A stretch of DNA of 64,000 nucleotides from the NCBI RefSeq assembly GCF_012927245.1, contig NZ_JABBGE010000002.1:62001-126000 (forward strand). The letters run 5' to 3'. Shown here in pieces: positions 48,716 through 61,800 of this stretch (positions within the stretch are counted from its first letter, which is position 1; the number at the start of each line of letters is the position of its first letter). A program made the translations under genes and the position numbers. The notes under the pieces were generated by a model. The model did not search any database. It was given only the letters and a program-made list of their open reading frames with translations, and had not been told where the DNA came from. Origin of the DNA: Streptomyces sp. R302 (GTDB lineage Bacteria > Actinomycetota > Actinomycetes > Streptomycetales > Streptomycetaceae).

Positions 48716-50059
48716 ATGGGCCCCGTGAAGGGCGATTACCAGGAGCTGGTGGACGAGATCTCGACGCTGCTCGGCACCCCGGCGACCCTGGAGAACCGCG
48801 ATTTCGGGCTGATCGCCTTCGGCGCCCACGACAGCGACGACGACAGCGCGATGGACCCGGTGCGCACCCGCTCGATCCTGACCCGCAAGTCCACCCCGGC
48901 GGTCCGCGCCTGGTTCGAGGGCTTCGGCATCACCCGCGCCACCGGCCCCGTCCGCATCCCGGCCGCGCCGGACGCGGGCGTCTACCGGGACCGGATCTGC
49001 CTCCCGGTACGCCATCGGGGTGTCGTCCTCGGCTACGTCTGGCTCCTGGACGCCGAACCCGGCCCCTCGCACGAGCGGCTCACCGCCGCGATGGAGGTCG
49101 CCGCGAGGATCGGCGAGCTCCTCGCCGACGAGGAGCGGGCGGGCGCCGACCTCTCCCGCGAGCTGCGGGCCGTCCTCACGGCGGAGCGCGGCTGGCAGTA
49201 CGACATGGCCGTCGCCGCCCTCCGCACGGCCCTGGGCCCGGACGCGGACGGCCTCCACGCCCTGGTCTGCGTGGCCCCCTGGACCGGCGAGGACTCCCCC
49301 TCCCCCCGTACGGTCCCCGGCGCGGCCGTCGTCTGCGCCCTCCCGTGGCGGGGCCCGGGCGGCCCCTACGCCGGCGCCCCCGGCCGCGACTCCGAGGCGG
49401 GGGCCTCCCGGGGCGAAGCGGTCCACGGACCCGGCCCGGCCCGGGGGGCCCGCGCCGCGTCCGGCGGTACGGGCTCCGCCCGCGGCACCGCGCCCGGACA
49501 CGGACCCTCCTCCGGAGCTCCGTCCGACGGGGGGTACGCCCCCGGGCCCGGGCCGCAGCGGGCCCTCGCCGTGCTGGTGCGGCTGCGCTCGGGCGACAAC
49601 CTCTCCCCCGCGACCACCGCCGCCGGGCGGCTGCGGGGCACGGCCGGGCAGGCCGCCGTCGCCGGGATCGCCGCGCCCCGGCGGGGCCTCGGCGAGCTGG
49701 ACCTCTCCTGGCGCGAGGCCTCGGCCGCCGCCCGCACCGCGCACTCCCAGCCCCGGCTCGGCCCGCTCGCCCACTGGTCGGAGCTCGGCGCGTACCGGCT
49801 GCTCACCGCCCTCCCGCAGGCCGAGCCCGACCCGGCCGTACGGGCGCTGCTCGCCCCCGCGCACACGGAACTGGCCCGCACGGCCGAGGTGTTCCTCGAC
49901 CACGCGGGCCAGGCGGGCCGCACGGCGGCGGCCCTGGGCATCCACCGGCAGACGCTCTACTACCGCCTCTCCCGGGTCGAACAGCTCACCGGACTCGACC
50001 TGGACTCCGGCGAGGACCGCCTCCTGCTGCACATGGCGCTGAAGGCGGCCCGGCTGTAG
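48716..50059 (+). CDS. PucR-family regulator (GAF-like plus CdaR-type helix-turn-helix)
   Basis: 447 residues from the ATG at 48716 ([20 protein letters not shown]). An N-terminal ligand-binding region ([40 protein letters not shown]) precedes a Gly/Pro/Ala-rich insert of about 100 residues (roughly 215-315), then the PucR C-terminal HTH ([40 protein letters not shown]). PucR-type proteins activate proline and purine catabolism in actinobacteria. The divergent putA/pruA operon is the obvious target. A GTG at 48725 is an alternative start. Confidence 0.9.
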   Translation: MGPVKGDYQELVDEISTLLGTPATLENRDFGLIAFGAHDSDDDSAMDPVRTRSILTRKSTPAVRAWFEGFGITRATGPVRIPAAPDAGVYRDRICLPVRHRGVVLGYVWLLDAEPGPSHERLTAAMEVAARIGELLADEERAGADLSRELRAVLTAERGWQYDMAVAALRTALGPDADGLHALVCVAPWTGEDSPSPRTVPGAAVVCALPWRGPGGPYAGAPGRDSEAGASRGEAVHGPGPARGARAASGGTGSARGTAPGHGPSSGAPSDGGYAPGPGPQRALAVLVRLRSGDNLSPATTAAGRLRGTAGQAAVAGIAAPRRGLGELDLSWREASAAARTAHSQPRLGPLAHWSELGAYRLLTALPQAEPDPAVRALLAPAHTELARTAEVFLDHAGQAGRTAAALGIHRQTLYYRLSRVEQLTGLDLDSGEDRLLLHMALKAARL

Positions 50060-50069
50060 CGGGCGGCCT

Positions 50070-50570
50070 TCACTCCGCCCGGGGGACGGTGGCCGGACCG
50101 GGCGCCGGCTCGGGCGCCGGACCGGTGTCGGGGGCGGTGGCCGGCCGGGGCACACCCGCGGCGGCAGCCCCGTCCTCGTCCGCGTCCTCGGTCTCGTCCG
50201 CTCCCCCGCCCTCGGGGCCGTCCAGGCCCCGCATCGCCGGTACGACGAGGAGGAGCACCGAGACCGCGCACCAGGCGATGCCGAGCGCCACGCCCGTCTC
50301 GCGGAGCCCGGCCCGTTCGACGACGAGTCCGGCGAGGAGGGTGCTCACCGGGACGGCCGTCATGGAGACGGCGTTCTGGAGCCCGAGGACCCTGCCCCGC
50401 ACCTCCTCCGGGACGCGCTCGCCGACGAGGACGAGGAAGAGCGCGGGCAGCGGTCCCGCCCCGACGCCGGCCAGCACCGCGCAGGCGACGAGCACCGGCA
50501 CCGGCGGCAGCAGGGCGAGCCCGGCCACGCCGACGGTCGACACGAGCTGGGAGACCGCTTCTCTCCGTAC
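50070..50570 (-). pseudogene. truncated MFS transporter, C-terminal part only
   Basis: About 165 residues of membrane protein remain. Helices include STVGVAGLALLPPVPVLVA, FLVLVGERVPEEVRGRVLGL (the MFS loop motif), SMTAVPVSTLLAGLVVE and GIAWCAVSVLLLVVPAMRGL, then a Pro/Ala-rich tail ending VPRAE. These correspond to the last three or four TMs of a 12-TM transporter; everything before SQLVSTVG is missing and the upstream frame is non-membrane. The break meets a truncated plus-strand gene at about 50570. Confidence 0.75.
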
Positions 50571-50574
50571 CTGT

Positions 50575-50982
50575 CCCCCCGGCGACGCGCTGCGCCGGGT
50601 CCTCGGGGCCCGGGTGGGGCTGTGGCGGGCCCAGTACCGGCGTGCCTCGTTCACGTACCGGCTGGGCTTCGACTCCGTCACCCTGACCGACCGGCGCCCC
50701 GGGCTCCCCGCCGAGGACACCGTCCTCACCGGCGACGACGCCCGCCTCTACCGCGCCGTCATCGGCGGGGCGCGCCACCGTGACCTGACCGGCGGGGACC
50801 CGGAGCGGGTACGGGCCACCCTGGCCGGCTGGGAGCGCAGGCGGTGGGTCCACAGCGAGGGGACGAAGGTGATCGCGCTGGCCACCCGGGCGACGCCGTC
50901 CGCCTACCGCACCCCGCCGCCGAAGGGCACCCCCCGGCGGGCCCGCACCCCCGTCCCCCTCACGCTCACCACCCGGCCCTGA
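50575..50982 (+). pseudogene. C-terminal remnant resembling a RiPP-maturation B12/radical-SAM protein
   Basis: Open frame from about 50575 to 50982, about 134 residues: DALRRVLGARVGLWRAQYRR, FTYRLGFDSVTLTDRRPGLP, LTGDDARLYRAVIGGARHRD and VRATLAGWERRRWVHSEGTK. The ordered pattern (W-rich helix, TDRR strand, LY-x-A winged helix) is like the C-terminal domain of RiPP maturation radical SAM C-methyltransferases. No start codon or N-terminal Cx3Cx2C domain exists, as upstream sequence is the truncated MFS gene in the other direction. Family match is by memory and moderate. Confidence 0.5.
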
Positions 50983-51153
50983 CCGAGCCGTACGGGATCT
51001 GGCCGAAACCGCGCGCATGCCGCCGAACGCCGTTTCCCGACGGGCCCGCCGCACGGTAGTCCTGGGGGCACGGGGCCGCCGTCCCCGACCCGCCGCGCCC
51101 GGACCGCCGCCCCGGCGGACCCGGCGCCCGCACGAGAATCCGAGGGCAGAGAG

Positions 51154-51750
51154 TTGACCAGCGAGTACACCCCCGGCACCGCCGCCCCGACCGCCCCCGC
51201 CCCGGAGGGCGGACCGGAGGGCGGACCGCAGGGCGGTGAGCGTCCGCCGTCCTGCCGCGACCTGGTCGGACTGCTCGCCCAGGACGACCGGCGGTCGGCC
51301 TACGCGGCCCTGGTCCTCGGCGCCACCAGCCTGCCGCAGGTCGCCGAGCGCACCGGGCTCCGCCCGGCGGCAGCGGCGATGGCCCTGCAGAAGCTGGTGG
51401 AGGGCCGGATCGCCTGCCACGACCCCGAGGGCGGCTACACGCTGCTCGACGACACCTTCCGGCTCGCGGTGCGCGAGGAGGTGCGGCTGACCGGCCGGGG
51501 CGGCGGGGACGGCGCGGGCGCCTACTTCCGCAAGGGCCGGCTGACCTCGATCCCCGGCAAGGCGGAGGTGCGCCGACGGGTGCTCACCGTGGTCGCCGAC
51601 TCCTTCGAGAAGGGCACCGTCTACGAGGAGTCCAAGGTGAACGCCGTCTGCGGCGGCTGGCTCGACGACTGGGTCTCGCTGCGGCGCGCCCTGGTCGACG
51701 AGGGGCTGCTGCTGCGGGACGACGCCACGGCGCGCTACCAGCGGGCCTGA
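51154..51750 (+). CDS. DUF2087 winged-helix protein
   Basis: 198 residues from a TTG start (GAGGGCAGAGAG upstream), beginning with a Gly/Pro-rich stretch. Residues 38-105 form an ArsR-like winged helix (LLAQDDRRSAYAALVLGATS, LPQVAERTGLRPAAAAMALQ); residues 125-195 match DUF2087 (KGRLTSIPGKAEVRRRVLTV, EKGTVYEESKVNAVCGGWLD). Such proteins are probable regulators of unknown target. It lies 13 bases before the M17 aminopeptidase and is likely co-transcribed. The 171 bases upstream hold no gene. Confidence 0.85.
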   Translation: MTSEYTPGTAAPTAPAPEGGPEGGPQGGERPPSCRDLVGLLAQDDRRSAYAALVLGATSLPQVAERTGLRPAAAAMALQKLVEGRIACHDPEGGYTLLDDTFRLAVREEVRLTGRGGGDGAGAYFRKGRLTSIPGKAEVRRRVLTVVADSFEKGTVYEESKVNAVCGGWLDDWVSLRRALVDEGLLLRDDATARYQRA

Positions 51751-51763
51751 GCGGGCGCCGGAG

Positions 51764-53206
51764 GTGACCCTGATCCGCGCCGGCGCCGTGGACGAGCCGG
51801 CCGACGTGGTGGCCCTGCCCCGGCACACGGCCGCCGAGGCCGGCGCGTTCGCCCGCCGCCGGGGCTTCCTCGGCCGGGTCGGGCAGGTGGTGGCCGAGCC
51901 CTCGGCGGACGGGCGGGGCGTCCTGCTGCACGTGGGGCTCGGCCCGGCGGCCACCGCCGACGTCGCCGCCCTCCGGCAGGCGGCCGCGGCCGCCGTCCGG
52001 GCCGCCGGGCCGGCCAGGACCGTCCGCCTCGACCTGGCGCTCACCGAGCGGACCGGGGTGACGGCCGCCGACCGGGTCGCCGCCGTCACGGAGGGCGCCC
52101 GGCTCGCGCTGTACCGCTTCGACGGCTTCCGTACCGGCCGCGGGCAGCCCCCGCCCGCCGAGCTCAGGGTGACGGGCGACCGGCCTGCCGCGCTCGCGGC
52201 GGCGCTGGCCGCGGCCGAGGGCACCTGTCTCGCCCGGGACCTGGTCAACTCCCCGCCCGGGGCGCTGACCCCGGCCGCGTTCGCCCGCCGGATCGAGACC
52301 GAGGCCGCGGCGGCCGGGCTGTCCTGCGCGGTGTACGAGGGTCAGGACCTGGCCCGGCTGGACCTCGCCGGCCTGACGGCGGTGAGCAGGGGCTCCGCCG
52401 AGCCCGCGCGGTACGTGGAGCTGGTGTACGAGCCGACCGGGCCGGCCGCGCTCACCGTGGCCCTGGTCGGCAAGGGCGTCACCTTCGACTCCGGCGGCCT
52501 GTCCCTCAAGCCCTCCGGCGAGCTGCACACGATGAAGGCCGACATGGCCGGGGCCGCCGCCGTCCTGGGCGCCCTGGTGGCGCTGCCCCGGCTCGGCCTG
52601 CCGGTCCGGGTGCGGGCGCATCTGCCGCTGGCGGAGAACATGCCGGACGGCGGGGCGCTGCGGGTGGGCGACGTGGTGCGGCACCTCGACGGCACGACCA
52701 CCGAGATCACCCATACGGACAACGAGGGGCGGGTGGTGCTCGCGGACGTCCTGCTGCGGGCGAGCGCGCCCGGCGCCGCCGATGTCGTCCTCGACGTGGC
52801 CACGCTGACCTCGGCCGCGGTGCACGCGCTCGGCACCCGTACCGGCGCGGTCTTCTCCCCCGACGACGGGCTCGCGGAGCTGGTGCGGAGGGCGGGCGAG
52901 CGGGCCGGGGAGTCGCTGTGGCGGCTGCCGCTCCTTGCCCACGAGCGGCGGCGGCTGCGCTCGGCGGTCGCCGACCGGGTCAACTGCTCGCACCGGCACG
53001 GGGACACCGTGCAGGCGGCGCTGTACCTCTCCGAGTTCCTCGCCCCGGGCACCCGGTGGGCCCATCTGGACATCGCGGCGCCGGCCTGGAACGACGAGCC
53101 GCCTTACGGGGAGGTCCCGCACGGCGCGACGGGCTTCGGGGTCCGCACCCTGCTGGAGACGCTGCGGGCGCTGACCGCCGGTGCCGCCGACCCGGCCGGC
53201 TACTGA
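51764..53206 (+). CDS. M17 leucyl aminopeptidase
   Basis: 480 residues from a GTG (VTLIRAGAVDEPADVVALPR). C-terminal di-metal peptidase domain: VGKGVTFDSGGLSLKPSGEL (metal-binding Lys and Asp), MKADMAGAAAVLGALVALPR, and the signature THTDNEGRVVLADVLLRA in which the usual N-T-D-A-E-G-R reads H-T-D-N-E-G-R; all metal-ligating Asp/Glu and the catalytic Arg remain. N-terminal macro-like domain ~150 residues. Probably cytosolic peptide turnover. Follows the DUF2087 gene after 13 bases. Confidence 0.92.
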   Translation: MTLIRAGAVDEPADVVALPRHTAAEAGAFARRRGFLGRVGQVVAEPSADGRGVLLHVGLGPAATADVAALRQAAAAAVRAAGPARTVRLDLALTERTGVTAADRVAAVTEGARLALYRFDGFRTGRGQPPPAELRVTGDRPAALAAALAAAEGTCLARDLVNSPPGALTPAAFARRIETEAAAAGLSCAVYEGQDLARLDLAGLTAVSRGSAEPARYVELVYEPTGPAALTVALVGKGVTFDSGGLSLKPSGELHTMKADMAGAAAVLGALVALPRLGLPVRVRAHLPLAENMPDGGALRVGDVVRHLDGTTTEITHTDNEGRVVLADVLLRASAPGAADVVLDVATLTSAAVHALGTRTGAVFSPDDGLAELVRRAGERAGESLWRLPLLAHERRRLRSAVADRVNCSHRHGDTVQAALYLSEFLAPGTRWAHLDIAAPAWNDEPPYGEVPHGATGFGVRTLLETLRALTAGAADPAGY

Positions 53207-53243
53207 GCCGGCCGGGTCGGGGTGGGATCTGTGACGCGGTGCG

Positions 53244-54833
53244 TCAGATCAGGTTGACCGAGCGGGCCGAGGTGGCGCCGATCTCCGTGGAGATCTCGGC
53301 GATCACGGCCGCGGGGACGGTGTCGTCGACGGTGAGGACGACGAGCGCCTCGCCGCCCTCCTCCGTACGGGAGACCTGCATGCCCGCGATGTTCAGACCG
53401 GCCTCGCCGAGGATCCGGCCGACGGTGCCGACGACGCCGGGGCGGTCCTCGTAGCGGAGCACGACCATGTGGTCGGCGAGCGCCAGGTCCACGTCGTAGC
53501 CGCCGACGGCGACGATCTTCTGGAGGTGCTTGGGGCCGGCCAGGGTGCCGGAGACCGAGACCTCCTCGCCGCTGGAGAGGGTGCCGCGCACGGTGACCAT
53601 GTTGCGGTGGTCGGGCGACTCGGAGCTGGTGGTGAGGCGGACCTCGACACCGCGCTCCTGCGCGAAGAGCGGGGCGTTGACGTACGACACGGTCTCGTCG
53701 ACGACGTCCTCGAACACGCCCTTGAGCGCGGAGAGTTCGAGCACCTTGACGTCGTGCTGGGTGATCTCGCCGTACACCTCGACGTCGAGGCGGGCCGCGA
53801 CCTCGCCCGCGAGGGCGGTGAAGATCCGGCCGAGCTTCTCGGCGAGCGGCAGGCCCGGCTTGACGTCCTCGGCGATGACGCCGCCCTGGACGTTGACCGC
53901 GTCCGGCACCAGCTCGCCGGCGAGCGCGAGGCGCACCGACCGGGCGACGGCGATGCCGGCCTTCTCCTGGGCCTCGTCGGTGGAGGCGCCGAGGTGCGGG
54001 GTGCAGACGACCTGGTCGAGCTCGAAGAGCGGGGAGTCCGTGCAGGGCTCCTTGGCGTACACGTCGAGGCCGGCGCCGGCGACGCGGCCCTCCTTGAGGG
54101 CCGAGTACAGCGCGGCCTCGTCGACGATCCCGCCGCGGGCGGCGTTGACGATGCGGACGCTCGGCTTGACCTTGTGCAGCGCCTCGTCGCCGATGAGACC
54201 GAGGGTCTCGGGGGTCTTCGGCAGGTGGACGGTGATGAAGTCGGCGACCTCCAGGAGCTCGTCCAGGGTCAGCAGCTTCACCCCCATCTGGGCGGCGCGG
54301 GCCGGCTGCACGTAGGGGTCGTACGCGACGACCTTCATGCCGAAGGCGGACATGCGCTGGGCGACCAGGACGCCGATGCGGCCGAGGCCGACGACGCCGA
54401 GGGTCTTCTCGCTGAGCTCGACGCCCGTGTACTTGTTCCGCTTCCACTCGCCGTTCTTCAGCGCGGTGTTGGCCTGCGGGATGTTGCGCGCGGTGGCGAC
54501 GAGGAGGCCGCAGGCGAGCTCGGCGGCGGTGACGATGTTGGAGGTCGGCGCGTTCACGACCATCACGCCGGCCTTGGTGGCGGCGGAGACGTCCACGTTG
54601 TCCAGGCCGACGCCGGCGCGGGCGACGACCCGCAGCTTCTTGGCGGCGGCGATGGCCTCCGCGTCGACCTTGGTCGCCGAGCGGATGAGGATGGCGTCGA
54701 CGTCGGCGATCGCGGGGATCAGCTCGGCGCGGTCGGCGCCGTTGCAGTGCCGGATCTCGAAGTCCGGCCCCAGGGCGTCGACGGTGGCGGGCGACAGCTC
54801 TTCAGCGATGAGTACGACAGGTTTCGAGCTCAC
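53244..54833 (-). CDS. serA: D-3-phosphoglycerate dehydrogenase
   Basis: 529 residues from a GTG at 54833 (VSSKPVVLIAEELSPATVDA), the usual long SerA type. Catalytic and NAD domains: RAGVGLDNVDVSAATKAGV, VVGLGRIGVLVAQRM, NAARGGIVDE (Arg), VYAKEPCTDSPLF (Glu), TPHLGASTDEAQEKAG (His); then the intervening domain and C-terminal ACT (VVLRYEDRPGVVGTVGRILG) that lets serine inhibit the enzyme. First committed step of serine synthesis. 5' read-through residues before the GTG are non-coding. Separate from ilvC by 237 bases and a terminator. Confidence 0.95.
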   Translation of the reverse strand: MSSKPVVLIAEELSPATVDALGPDFEIRHCNGADRAELIPAIADVDAILIRSATKVDAEAIAAAKKLRVVARAGVGLDNVDVSAATKAGVMVVNAPTSNIVTAAELACGLLVATARNIPQANTALKNGEWKRNKYTGVELSEKTLGVVGLGRIGVLVAQRMSAFGMKVVAYDPYVQPARAAQMGVKLLTLDELLEVADFITVHLPKTPETLGLIGDEALHKVKPSVRIVNAARGGIVDEAALYSALKEGRVAGAGLDVYAKEPCTDSPLFELDQVVCTPHLGASTDEAQEKAGIAVARSVRLALAGELVPDAVNVQGGVIAEDVKPGLPLAEKLGRIFTALAGEVAARLDVEVYGEITQHDVKVLELSALKGVFEDVVDETVSYVNAPLFAQERGVEVRLTTSSESPDHRNMVTVRGTLSSGEEVSVSGTLAGPKHLQKIVAVGGYDVDLALADHMVVLRYEDRPGVVGTVGRILGEAGLNIAGMQVSRTEEGGEALVVLTVDDTVPAAVIAEISTEIGATSARSVNLI

Positions 54834-55027
54834 GTGAGTCCTCACAGAGGCAGTGCGGACGGCCGTCCCGACGGCCGCAGGCGGTGGAGGGGGCTTGCCG
54901 CGTGGAAGCGCACGACGCTGTGGGCCAGACGCGATGTTGTTTGAGCAGTGTAGTGCCGCATCGGCGCACGTCGTACGCCTCGTTGGAAGGATCACCCGTC
55001 CGTGGTTGGACGGGGTGTCCAAGGATG

Positions 55028-55064
55028 CGGCGCGGGGCCGGACGACGTGTCCGGCCCCGCGCCG
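55028..55064 (-). terminator. terminator after ilvC
   Basis: 14-bp stem CGGCGCGGGGCCGG / CCGGCCCCGCGCCG with a 9-base loop, 6 bases past the ilvC stop. The rest of the 237-bp ilvC-serA gap holds only the serA promoter region. Confidence 0.85.
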
Positions 55065-55070
55065 AGGGGC

Positions 55071-58554
<3,484 letters not shown>

Positions 58555-58634
58555 CAGCATCTCTTCTCGAAGCAGAGGGTTTTTGCGGGGGTTTTGCGGG
58601 GTTTGGCGTCGACGTCCGGGAGAACCGGTGCAAC

Positions 58635-58668
58635 AAAAAACCCCTCGTGCCAGAAGGCAAGCGAGGGG
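58635..58668 (-). promoter_or_regulatory. ilvB attenuator terminator
   Basis: On the minus strand CCCCTCG...CGAGGGG with an inner GCC/GGC pair forms a hairpin followed by TTTTTTG. It sits 43 bases after the leader-peptide stop and 81 bases before ilvB, the standard transcription-attenuation layout. Confidence 0.88.
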
Positions 58669-58710
58669 AGCGCGTCGGGTGGTTCTCAGCCGGCCTTCAG
58701 GGGCCCGGCT

Positions 58711-58752
58711 TCAGCCGACGCGCTTTCCAAGTACGAGAATTCGGGTGCGCAT
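58711..58752 (-). CDS. ilvBNC leader peptide MRTRILVLGKRVG
   Basis: 14 codons including stop, on the minus strand. Contains consecutive Ile-Leu-Val-Leu codons plus a further Val. When branched-chain aminoacyl-tRNAs are scarce, ribosome stalling here would prevent the downstream terminator hairpin. The sequence matches the known Streptomyces ilvB leader type. Confidence 0.88.
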   Translation of the reverse strand: MRTRILVLGKRVG

Positions 58753-58810
58753 GGCACTGACCCTCCCTCCCGGGCCACACCACTGTCAAGTGGGTGGGAC
58801 GCACGTCTCA

Positions 58811-61800
58811 TCATGTGAACGGTTCGGGGGAGGGATTCCGCCGCTCCTCGGACCCCTTGCCGGCCGGTACGGAGACGGCTCCGGGCAGCGGATAGTCGCC
58901 CCGTACGAGGGCGCGCCGCAGCCGGTACTCGTCGAGCGGGCCCGAGAAGGCCATGCCCTGCGCGTGCCGGCAGCCCATGGACCGCAGGGCCAGCACCTGC
59001 TCGGGGACGTCGACGCCCTCGGCGACGGTCTGCAGGCCCAGCTCGCCGGCGATGCGGAGCACCCCACTTGTGATCTTGCGGAGCCGGGCGGATTCGACCA
59101 CGCCTTCGACGAGTGCCCTGTCCAGCTTCAGTATGTCGACCGGGAGGCGCCTGAGGGCGTGGACGGCGACGTGTCCGCTGCCGAATCCGTCGAGGGCGAC
59201 GCGGACGCCGAGCCGGCGCAGGGCGACCAGGCGCTGCTCCAGCTCGTCGAGGGGGGTCCGCTCGTCGGTGTCGGCCAGCTCGACGACGAGGGAGCCGGAC
59301 GGCAGCCCGTGCCGGGCGAGCAGGGCCTCGACGGAGCCGAGGGGCAGGGAGCGGTCGAGCAGCCGGCGGGCGGAGACCCGGACGGAGACCGGGGTGCGGT
59401 GGCCGGCGCCGGCCCGCTCGGCGGCCTGCTCGACGGCCTCCTCCAGGACCCAGCGGCCGAGCTCGGCGGTGCGCTCGCCGTCGTCGGTGACGCGGAGGTA
59501 CTCGGCGGGGGTGAAGAGGATGCCCTGGGCGGAGCGCCAGCGGGCCTGCGCGCTGACGGCGGAGACCCGGCCGGTGGCGAGGTCCACGACGGGCTGGTGG
59601 AGGAGGGCGAACTCGCCGTCGTGGAGCGCGCTGCGCAGCCGGGCGGCGAGCTCGGTGCGCCGGACGACCTCGGCCTGCATCTGGGGGACGTACAGCTCGA
59701 CCCGGTCCTTGCCGCCGGCCTTGGCCCGGTACATGGCGAGGTCGGCGTTGCGCAGCAGGTCGCCGGCGCCGATGCCGGGCTCGGCGAAGGCGACGCCGAT
59801 GGAGGCGGCGACCCGGACCTCGGTGCCGCCGTCGACCCGGTAGGGGCGGGAGAGGGTGAGCCGGAGCCGGTCGGCGATCTCCTGGACCTGGGTCTGGCGG
59901 GCGGCGCGGTCGTGGTGCCCGTCGCCGAGGATGAGGGCGGCGAACTCGTCGCCGCCGAGCCGGGCGGCGGTGTCCCCGGCGCGTACGGCCTCCTGGAGGC
60001 GGCGGGCGGCCTGCACGAGGAGGTCGTCCCCGGCCTGGTGGCCGAGCCGGTCGTTGACCGCCTTGAAGCCGTCGAGGTCGATGAAGAGGACGGCGGTGCC
60101 GGGGTCGGAGGAGCGGCGGCCGCCGAGGGCCTGTCCGACGCGTCGGGTGAAGAGCGCGCGGTTGGGCAGGTCGGTGAGCGGGTCGTGCTCGGCGTTGTGC
60201 TGCAGCTGGGCCTGGAGCCGGACCCGTTCGGTGACGTCGCGGCTGTTGAAGATCAGGCCGCCCTGGTGGCGGTTGACGGTGGACTCGACGTTGAGCCACT
60301 CGCCCTCTCCCTCTCCCTCGGCCTCGGCCTCGGCCTCAATCTCGGTCTCGGCGGGACGGTGGGCGCCCGCGGGGCCGGAGCGGAAGCGGCACTCGATGCG
60401 GGTGGTGGGCTCCTCGGCGGGCGAGGCGGCGAGGAAGCGGCGGATCTCGTGGACGACGGCGCCGAGGTCCTCGGGGTGGATGAGCGCGGCCAGCTCGGAG
60501 CCGATGAGCTCCTCGGCGTCCCGGCCGTACACCCCGGCGGCGGCGGGGCTGACGTACCGCAGGACGCCGTTGGGCGCGGCGATCATGATGACGTCGCTGG
60601 AGCTCTGCACGAGCGACCTGAAGTGGTTCTCCTTCTGGGCCAGTTCGTGGGTGAGGGCGATGTTGTCGATCAGCATGATGCCCTGGCGGACGACGAGGGC
60701 GAGGACGACGGCGCAGCCGGTGAGGACGACGACGCGGTCGACCCGGCGCCCCTCGACGACGTTGTACAGGATGCCGAGGGTGCACACGGCGGCGGCGAGG
60801 TACGGGGTGAGGGCGGCGAGCGAGCCGGCGATGGGCCGGCTGGCGGGCACCGGGGCGCGGGCCGCCGTCGCCTCCGGCGGGCGGTGGACCCCCCAGGGGG
60901 CGTAGGCGAGCAGCAGGGAGCCGGCGAACCAGCCGGCGTCGAGCAGCTGGCCCGAGACGTAGTTGGCGCGCAGCAGCGGCGAGGTGAAGAGGGCGTCGCA
61001 GAGCACGGTGAGGGCGAGCGCGGCGATCGCGGTGTTGACCGCCGAGCGGTTGGCCGGGGAGCGCCGGAAGTGGAGGGCGAGGACCATGCTGACGAGCACG
61101 ATGTCGAGCAGCGGGTACGCCAGGGACAGCGCGGCCTGGGCCACGGACTCGCCCTGGAAGTGGGCGGTGTGGGCGAGGGCGAGGCTCCAGGAGAGGGTCA
61201 GCAGGGATCCGGCGATGAGCCAGGCGTCGAGCCCCAGGCAGACCCAGCCGGCCCGGGTGACGGGCTTCTTGGCGAGGACGAGGAGGCCGACGATGGCGGG
61301 CGGGGCGAAGAGTAAGAAGAACAGGTCGGCGACGGAGGACTCGGGGACGTCCTGCCCGAGCACGACCTCGTACCAGCCCCAGACGGCGTTCCCGGCGCCG
61401 GCCATGAAGGACGAGAAGGCGAAGAGGAGCCAGGCGGGGCGGGTGCCTCCGGGCTCGGTCCTGGCGTAGAGGAAGCAGGAGACGGCGGCGGTGAAGGCGG
61501 CGGCGCTCAGCCCGAAGTCCCCCATGAACAGGGCGAGTCGGGGCGAGCCCCAGCCGAGGGAGGCGCCGGTGGTGTAGCCGGCGCAGACGAGACCGAGGGC
61601 GATCTGCGCGAGGAACGAGCCGGCCCAGGCGGCCCCGCACTCGGGGCCGGAGCCGGGGGCGGGCTGATCGGTTCCGGGCGGACCCGGGGGTCCGGGCGGC
61701 CCCGCGGGGGCGGGCCCGCGCCGCATCAGCGCGGTGGCGCCGGTGCCGTTCACCGCGCTCCCCCACCCCGCGTCGCGCCCGGGGCCGCCGCCCTCGCCGC

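Noticed and set aside
49345-50570. One continuous plus-strand gene from 49345 to 50982
   Set aside because: Its first 400 codons overlap pucR and the MFS remnant in other frames and are arginine/proline-rich shadow; only the last ~134 codons look like protein.
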